The position numbers were made by a program, and so were the translations under genes. The notes beneath the pieces were generated by a model. That model was not told the DNA's origin. It was given only the letters and a program-made list of their open reading frames with translations, and did not search any database. 64,000 nucleotides of DNA, taken from the NCBI RefSeq assembly GCF_963082655.1, contig NC_081553.1, positions 36,777,509 to 36,841,508 of the forward strand, written 5' to 3'. Positions within the stretch are counted from its first letter, which is position 1. Every line of letters begins with the position of its first letter. The DNA is from Stomoxys calcitrans. Its lineage: Eukaryota > Arthropoda > Insecta > Diptera > Muscidae. Shown piece by piece: positions 57,516 to 64,000 of the stretch.

Positions 57516-57775
57516 GATTTTTAACTACTTTGACTAAGTTTTTTTTACAAAAAATTTGTTGAAGAAGAACTTCTTTGAACCCATTAAGCGAACTTTTTAA
57601 AATATAATTGCAGCTAGGGGCCATATCTTTATTTAAGGTTTTAACGGGCTTCAAAATTAACTTCCTTTACTTTTGTTTTTTATTTTTTTTTTAACAAATT
57701 TGTCAAAATAGTTCAATTATTGTCAATTTCCAATTAGAGAGAGATTTTCTCTTTATTTTATGATACTATTCAATA

Positions 57776-58382
57776 GCGTTATTCACAAAAAATAAACCGA
57801 AAACAGAAAAAATATGTCTTTTTGTTATTCATAGACGAATCGTAGCCTATTTTTCCTTTAATAAACCTATTTAAAATTTGAAAAAGTTATTGTATGCTCG
57901 ACCCTTCTTTAACAGTTTAATAAGCCCATTTTTTTGTAAATTCAAAAAAATTACAAAATGGATTACAGATGAAAATTTACACTAAGTCAGCTAGACAGCA
58001 ATGAATATTTGTTCCAGAGCAGGACAATTCGATTTCTGGCTATGCGAAGGAAATTTCTGCCAATTTTGTGCTCAAAAAATTGAATATTATTTTGTTTAGA
58101 ACATATTTTTAATCGGAAAAAAATGTGTTCGTCAATTCTGACAGTGTATGTACCAGAACTTTAACATGTCAAAAAATATTCAATTTTGATATTACATGTT
58201 TAGGTCTTATAAAAAGTCGAAATATCTGAAAACCCGGATTTTTTTCATCCATAATGTACATTTTGATTCTTTGTTTTCGCTATTTTTGAATACAAAATTT
58301 TAAAATAAGTTTATTAGACAACAACTGTTGAATAACAAAAATGCACTTCAAACTTACAATGACTTCTTTTGTGAATAAGGCT
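57776..58382. mobile_element. TTATTCACAAAA TIR element
   Basis: GCGTTATTCACAAAA at 57776 is mirrored by TTTTGTGAATAAGGC at 58367-58381 (14 of 15). The 607 bp interior is AT-rich. Related ends occur at 48309 (GGCCTTATTCACAAAA) and in a ~90 bp miniature at 61462-61548. Confidence 0.7.
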
Positions 58383-60137
58383 GTAACTGTTTTCAATTTT
58401 TTAATAAATCCGATTTTTGATTTAGTTTTAACCATATGTTTATGTCTCTCTTTCTTTGCATCTCAGGGTTGTCTGCAAAGCTCATATTGATAGTTTCTCT
58501 CTCTCTCTCTCTTGTTTATTTTTTCAGTCTCTTTCTCATTTTGTCAATTACTTTCTCATTAAGTGCTCAGTGCGTATTATGTGAGTGTCATACGTACATA
58601 TGTATGTTTGATGACGGTAAAATAAAGAATTGTGCTGACCAATTCTTTATTTTACTGGCATACACGACGTCGATGACCATTTCATGTAAAAAACAAAAAA
58701 TACACCGACAAAAGTGGTGTGGTGTATAATGGTGGTGGTGTGGACTCTTGGCTTTGGCAAAAACTAAAATTGCTTTTCATTGTCTTCACTTAACTTTGTG
58801 TTGTTTCAATTAAATTCGTCTTGTTGTTGTTATCGTTGGGTAATGGTGGTTGTGTTACACAAGTGACCATGGTGGTTTTTCTATAGTCCACTTAAATATT
58901 CGTACGTTTTTTTTGGTTTTATTCATTCTTTGGGAACAGAGGCATCACCCACCAGTAATCAACCAACAGCGGCCCATCATTTGCCGCCAAACTTCATGTA
59001 TAACATTTTTTATGGTAGTTTTTTCTTTGCTCAATGAGTTCATAGCAGCGAAGTAATGGTACTTGAACTTTTTTCTCTTTGTTCATTGCCGGGAAATTTA
59101 CCATTCAAGTTTAGGAAAGTAAACGCATTTAATTTAGGAGTGTTTTTGTTGAAATACTCCTAAAAGTATGCAACATGCTAAAATTTTTATGGTAGCCACA
59201 AAGTATTGTATACCAAGGCAACGGAGTATTGACCACAAGTACAAAAATGTTAGTGAAACACCGCACCCTTGTGACAAATAAATTCTTGTCAAGTTGTGTA
59301 ATGTTGTATTTTGTATAAACATACATAGGTTAACTTTGTTTCAATTTATTCCTATCCAGTGCAAGTCAGACGTTTTGTATAGAATTTTTGTGCAAAGTTT
59401 TCCTGAATAGTTATCGATATCATGCGATAACAAATGAGAACCGATTAACTATATAGTACTAGAATAAAACACGTTGGCCGCTCTGCAATCGTTTTCATAG
59501 AGCCTGTCCTCAAAGTAAATGCAACCTTTGATCGGGAAAACATTTTGAAAGCTGCTTAGATCCGTGACCATGCAAACATTTCGTTAGTAGATCATGGACG
59601 TGATAACAAGACTTGGAATGGGTCACATAAAACACTTGTAAACCAAGAATGGCTAAAAAATCATGTTGGGCACTTCACTTCATCCACACAGTGGTTGTCC
59701 AATCGCCAGATGCCTATCAGAGAACAGCAGCAAGCCACTATAAATAAATGTATGTAAGTGCACACCATAAACATGCGGCGAATGGCATACTCACACTTTA
59801 CACCAGTGATGGGCACAGAAACAAAGTCCCGCCACGGGATAGCTGTGGGCACCACACAGCCTGGAACTTTGAGGTCAGATCTGTGTTCATCGCTGTCACG
59901 AGAATCCTAGCTGTGAGCTACCTTCCACAGGTTAGGTTAGGTTTAAGCGGTAGTCTGCCATCAGACTAACTTGAACTTTTTCGTCCATTGTGATACGGTC
60001 CACAGGTTGCGGATAGTGCAATGTTCCTGGGCGGGACCTGCTTTTGCATAAATACTGATTGCCTACGAGAAGGGAAGTTATTCACGTCTTAAATAACCAA
60101 TGGCCAAGCGGATTTGGTATGGTACTTTGTAGGTTTT
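58383..60137. other. Gene-free intronic DNA
   Basis: Contains a (TC)n tract at 58496-58513 and an AGGTTAGGTTAGG run at 59930. I cannot assign a gene or a known repeat. Confidence 0.35.
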
Positions 60138-60140
60138 TTG

Positions 60141-60412
60141 TGGAGGCCACCGTTTGACGCTGAATGCCTGGGTTCGAATCCTGTCGAGATAATCGGAAAA
60201 TTTTTCTCATCGGTGGTTTTCCCATCCTAATGCTGGCAACATTTGTGAGGTATAATGCCATGTAAACACTTCTTTCCAAAGAAGTGACTCACAGCGGCAT
60301 GCCGTTCGGACTCGGCTATAAAAAGAAAACCCCCTACCATTGAGTTAAACTTGAATCGGACTGCACTCATTGATGTGTTCCTTAGTGGAATTTTCATGGG
60401 AAAATTGCAATT
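60141..60412 (+). mobile_element. tRNA-derived SINE, copy 7 (A-box deleted)
   Basis: Starts GGAGGCCACCG, then jumps to TGACGCTGAATGCCTGGG with the B-box GGTTCGAATCC intact. The 25-30 bases holding the A-box are missing. The body and 3' end (TTAGTGGAATTTTCATGGG) are complete. Confidence 0.9.
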
Positions 60413-61043
60413 GAGCCTATAAATTTGCCCTCAAAGTCAGCCACCTCGGTCTACGAAACTTTTTGTTGTAGAGTTTCGCTAGAAACCCCCTAAAACGACG
60501 CTCTTATTAATAAAAACAAGTGCAACAACAACGGAGTGTTCGCATGTGTAGCTCAATATTTCTTGTTGTGTTATTCCTCTGAAGATGAGTACAACGATCG
60601 GGATACTCACTCTATTGTCATATGAGTGAGTGGTTCTAGATAAGTTAGTGGCAAATATTGATATCGATATTATTATATATTCGATATTATTATATATCAT
60701 TAAGTGACGAATCAAATCGATTGCATAAAAAAGAACTACTATTTTGGCATTGTAGTTATGGATGCTTTTGCTAGTTGAAATCTGACTTTGATGATTTGGA
60801 TACTCAACGGCATAGCTTCTAGCACAAATAGTATTTGGTGCTGGTCATTAGTTCGCGATATGCATGGTTTGTGTTAGATTAATGGTTTTGGATCAATGTT
60901 ATTTTCCTGCTGGTGGTGATGGAGGTGTATGTGTTAATTAGATGACTAACATTTAATATCCAAATTTCTAATTTTTGAAGCCGTTATTCCGAAAACTATG
61001 AAAGTGTTGATTCATAGACATATTTCGATAAATCCACAAATTT

Positions 61044-61300
61044 ATGCATAAAAGCTTAAATACAAAATATTTATACATATGTACATTAGAGTGCCCCAAA
61101 AAACAAGATTTTTTTGAAACGCATAGTTTTTTTCCTTTTGATCCCGATAAGCAAAATACGAAATATCAATATGCATAAAAGCTTAAATGCAAAATATTTA
61201 TACATATGAACATTAGAGTGTCCCAAAAACAAAAAAGATTTTTTTTGAAACGCATACTTTTTTCCCTTTTGATGCCGATAAGCAAAATACGAAATATTAT
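61044..61300. repeat. Two-copy tandem duplication, 127 bp unit
   Basis: GCATAAAAGCTTAAATRC recurs at 61046 and 61173 and each unit contains CATTAGAGTGYCCCAAAAA and GATRCCGATAAGCAAAATAC. The frame on the minus strand repeats accordingly. Confidence 0.85.
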
Positions 61301-61461
61301 GGTGATCGATTAACGATAATTCGGCCGCCACGATCCACGATCCAAATTTGGATGTAGTGTTTTTTAAGGATACCAGTTGAGTGTTTTAGGTCTTACAATG
61401 AAATTGGTAAACTAAGTACACATTTATATATGTATATGAAATTTATTATAAAAACTCATCG

Positions 61462-61548
61462 ATATTCATAAAACTTAACGTAGATTTACGATAGGGCCTT
61501 ATAAAGGGCTTTATTAAATAGGGCTCTATCAAGTTTTGTGAATAAGGA
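61462..61548. mobile_element. TTATTCACAAAA miniature, ~90 bp
   Basis: ATATTCATAAAACTTA near 61462 opposes AAGTTTTGTGAATAAGG at its right end, with GGGCC/GGGCTC-type palindromic steps between. Confidence 0.5.
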
Positions 61549-61578
61549 CGTCGAACTTTACCCTGGACCACTACTGTT

Positions 61579-61670
61579 AAATGCAAATTTTGCCCATGAA
61601 CATTCCTCTAAGAAACTTCTCACATACCAATGAGTGCAGTCCGATTCCAGTTTTTTAAAGCCCAATGATG
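61579..61670 (-). mobile_element. tRNA-derived SINE, copy 8 (3' fragment)
   Basis: TTTGCCCATGAACATTCCTC and CCAATGAGTGCAGTCCGATT match the SINE 3' third; a ~12 base deletion removes GGAACAGGGGCA. Confidence 0.75.
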
Positions 61671-61812
61671 CGAAGGGATATGCGGAATGACGGACATGTT
61701 TAAGCCGAACCAGGAGAAATTTCTGAGTCGAATAACACATTTTTTCACAGCCCAGTAGTAATGCAGGGCAAAGTGTTTTTTATATTTAAATATTTTTGAA
61801 TATACATATATA

Positions 61813-62595
61813 TTGGCTTGCCCAAAAAGTAATTGCGGATTTTTCATATAGTCGGCGTTGACAAATTTTTTTACAGCTTGTGACTCTGTAATTGCATTCT
61901 TTCTTCTGTCAGTTATCAGCTGTTACTTTTAGCTTGCGTTAGAAAAAAAGTGTAAAAAAAGTATATTTGATTAAAGTTCATTCTAATGGTGATTTCGATT
62001 CTGAAAAAAATGTTACACTAATGTTGCACTTATACGGCACAACATTTTGGGATTGCTGCCTTATCCCTCTCATAGTTTTACACTTTTTACATTTTCAATC
62101 GAACATGTTAATATGCCCGTATATTGTAATTTCAACCAAATAATGCTGTAAAATGTAGCAATGCATCTAATATGCCGTTAGCTAAATAAAACGCGATTAC
62201 TTTTTCCTTTTTTTATGTATTTCTTTTTAATATTTTGCCAAACATTCTACAAATTGTTTTCTTCTTCTTCTTTTCAACCAAAATTTGCTTGAACGGTGGC
62301 ATGCACATGAGATGATAGCAGCTGATTTAAAGTGCGGCATTCTCCATCCTAGCCTAGCCACGGTGTAGAAAATGCAGCATTTTTTCACTTTCAGTGGGCA
62401 ACACCATTACAAACGAACATTTACCCGGTGGTGGGGTTACACTTTTTTTGGAGAATCGAACACAAAATTTCGATCTCAGTGCAACATGTCGAAAAAATGC
62501 TGCACTTTTTTTCACAATCGAAATCACCATAAGTTTTATTAAAAATGCATTTACTTTCTTTTAAAAAATCCGCAATTACTTTTTGGGCAACTCAA
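61813..62595. mobile_element. Mariner-type MITE, copy 2, interrupted
   Basis: Ends TTGGCTTGCCCAAAAAGTAA and ...TTACTTTTTGGGCAACTCAA with TA on both sides. Without the inner 546 bases (element plus one TAA) it is 237 bp and matches copy 1 throughout. Confidence 0.9.
61987..62529. mobile_element. 543 bp TIR element with TAA duplication, nested
   Basis: Ends TGGTGATTTCGATT and AATCGAAATCACCA are exact inverses; TAA flanks both sides (61984-61986, 62530-62532), while the uninterrupted mariner MITE at 45748 has one TAA there. Three-base T/A-rich duplications fit PIF/Harbinger. No transposase frame. Confidence 0.88.
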
Positions 62596-62597
62596 TA

Positions 62598-63135
62598 CTT
62601 CTTACTCATATGTTCAAAATTTAAGTTTGATGTTTATTTAAATATAACAAGCAATAACATTAGCTTCTTTCTTAATTTCTTCTTAAAATAACATGTCACT
62701 TAGAATATATACAAGAAAGGAAAAAATGAAGTTGCCATTATTTTAAACTTATGTGTTTAAGGTTTTGGTTAAAAATATTTGTTTTGCCTTTGGTAGGGAA
62801 GCACTTCTGTATTTACTAAGTTCCGTAATTTATAGTTAAGTATGAATTTTATATTGTTTTTATTGATGGTCTAAAGATATTGAAGGTGAAGTGGAACCAA
62901 GAACAGAACTAGATATCTGAATTAATTGTCACCTCCTAAATATCATTATGTGTATGTTTCATATTGTATGAATGTAATGTCCTAATGTGTCTATATGTCT
63001 GCGCTCACGTTCTTTTTTGCATGCTCAATGACCTCCAAGGCAATTGAATCCAAATTATGGAGTCGCAATCGTACTTAGCTTGCCAATATTTCTCCTTTGA
63101 GTCGCATAATGTTCCAGGGATTTGCATGATGCTGA
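62598..63135. other. Gene-free intronic DNA
   Basis: AT-rich, no feature recognised. Confidence 0.4.
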
Positions 63136-63139
63136 AGGC

Positions 63140-63368
63140 CTAAGTTCGAATGCTGGCGACATTTGTAAGGTACTATGTCATCCATAGAAGCCATGTAAAA
63201 AACTTCTCCTCAATGAGGTGTCGCTCTGCGGCTCGCCATTCGGGCATGGCTATAAAAAGAAGGCCCCTTATGATTAAGTTTAATATTTGAATCGGACAAC
63301 ACTTATTGATATGTGAAAAAGTATGTTCCCTGTTCCCTAATGAAATGTTCATGGACAAATTTGCAATC
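63140..63368 (+). mobile_element. tRNA-derived SINE, copy 9 (head degraded)
   Basis: B-box remnant AGTTCGAATGCTGG, then TGGCGACATTTGTAAGGTAC, GGCTATAAAAAGAAGGCCCC and the 3' end CCTAATGAAATGTTCATGG. The A-box part is not recognisable. Confidence 0.8.
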
Positions 63369-64000
63369 TACCAAAGATCTTTCATTGGCCTTTCCTTGAC
63401 AACAAATTTGAATGTCAGACACTTGCATAACTTGCTCAACACTCTGGTTGATTTTTTTGGTTAAAATTCTGATTTACTGCAGATTTTAATTGAGTTACTG
63501 CAATTTCGTCTTTATATTGGCTAGGCTGTATACACTGAATATCGTGATGAGGGATTGATTGGGAGGACACTTGTCTCTCTCACAATGGGAAATATTCATT
63601 TCCACAGCAAACACTATTTCTCTTACCAGATTGCCACCAAATTTGTGTTTTGTAATGTGGAAAATATCGATTATTCTTATGCTAGTTGTGCGCCGCAATG
63701 ACTTAATATATAAGTACAAGATTTACCGGAAATGTATGAGCATTTTTCGACTATTCCTTCTACATTTTTATTTTGCTCTATATTTTAAAGGAAAAGCTTT
63801 GAAATTTGTGACAGTATTTAGATCAACAATAATTGTTTGTTATCGATAACTGTATTAATCGATAAACATGTTAATTTTTTAGTCTCTCCTAATCATATGT
63901 TCTGAAACAACGTTTTTTTTCTCAAGGCCTTTTTTGAAGTATTTTTTACTCTCTTTTGCTTAAAATGTTTGCCTTATCAATTTCTTCAATTATTTTGTAA
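63369..64000. other. Gene-free intronic DNA
   Basis: GTTATCGATAAC palindrome (contains TATCGATA) at 63839-63850 and a second ATCGATAAA nearby; otherwise nothing. Confidence 0.4.

Larger units (their letters stand above)
34860..64000 (+). other. mask first coding intron (continues past window)
   Basis: No plus-strand exon with a matching phase-0 acceptor and mask-like acidic sequence was found to the right of the donor at 34860, so the intron appears to span at least 29 kb. The elements listed below lie within it. Confidence 0.6.

Overview
The window looks like a gene-poor, transposon-rich stretch of a higher-fly nuclear genome, most likely a calyptrate (house-fly/stable-fly-like) species. 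This rests on intron-containing genes with fly-specific relatives (a TASK-7-type K2P channel, Rab6, an Fbp1-like hexamerin receptor, the first coding exon of mask, a MADF/BESS protein), short 40-75 nt introns, AT-rich spacers and many interspersed repeats. No species name can be read from the sequence. I recall the Drosophila relatives lying on different chromosome arms, so the gene order does not obviously reproduce a Drosophila block.

Layout. 1-2.1 kb: three decayed non-LTR retrotransposon fragments, then an interspersed repeat with 'TATACCCTCCACC' ends. 2.9-4.0 kb (-): Task7, three exons, 340 aa. 4.75-6.1 kb: a repeat made of ~150 bp tandem units. 6.9-7.5 kb (+): Rab6, intronless, with two candidate starts. 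9.1-11.4 kb: another repeat copy and LINE fragments. 11.9-15.8 kb (+): a TATA-box-driven Fbp1-like gene, three exons, 1139 aa, with a Met-rich spacer. 16.7-21.7 kb: a stratified transposon nest (TIR element containing a SINE, then a second SINE, then a RNase-H LINE split by two DNA transposons). 22.5-24.0 kb (-): MADF/BESS protein with a 75 nt stop-free intron. 24.7-25.2 kb (-): a small unrecognised two-exon gene with a 40 nt intron. 25.3-27.4 kb: MITEs and LINE pieces. 28.4-33.2 kb: probable mask upstream/5' noncoding region. 33.4-34.86 kb (+): first coding exon of mask (486 aa). From 34.86 kb to the end I find no further exon, so this reads as one mask intron of at least 29 kb filled with repeats.

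The genes do not form a pathway: a neuronal-type K+ leak channel, a Golgi trafficking GTPase, a fat-body storage-protein receptor, a putative DNA-binding factor and an ankyrin/KH scaffold. The most informative content is the repeat stratigraphy. Several insertions can be dated relative to one another because target-site duplications, terminal inverted repeats and even an in-window uninterrupted copy of the target survive. A tRNA-derived SINE family is present in about ten copies, some truncated and one lacking its promoter A box. I found no convincing new multi-gene system; the nested elements, the ~153 bp periodicity shared by three repeat families, the unusual introns and the altered channel filter are the items I would check first.
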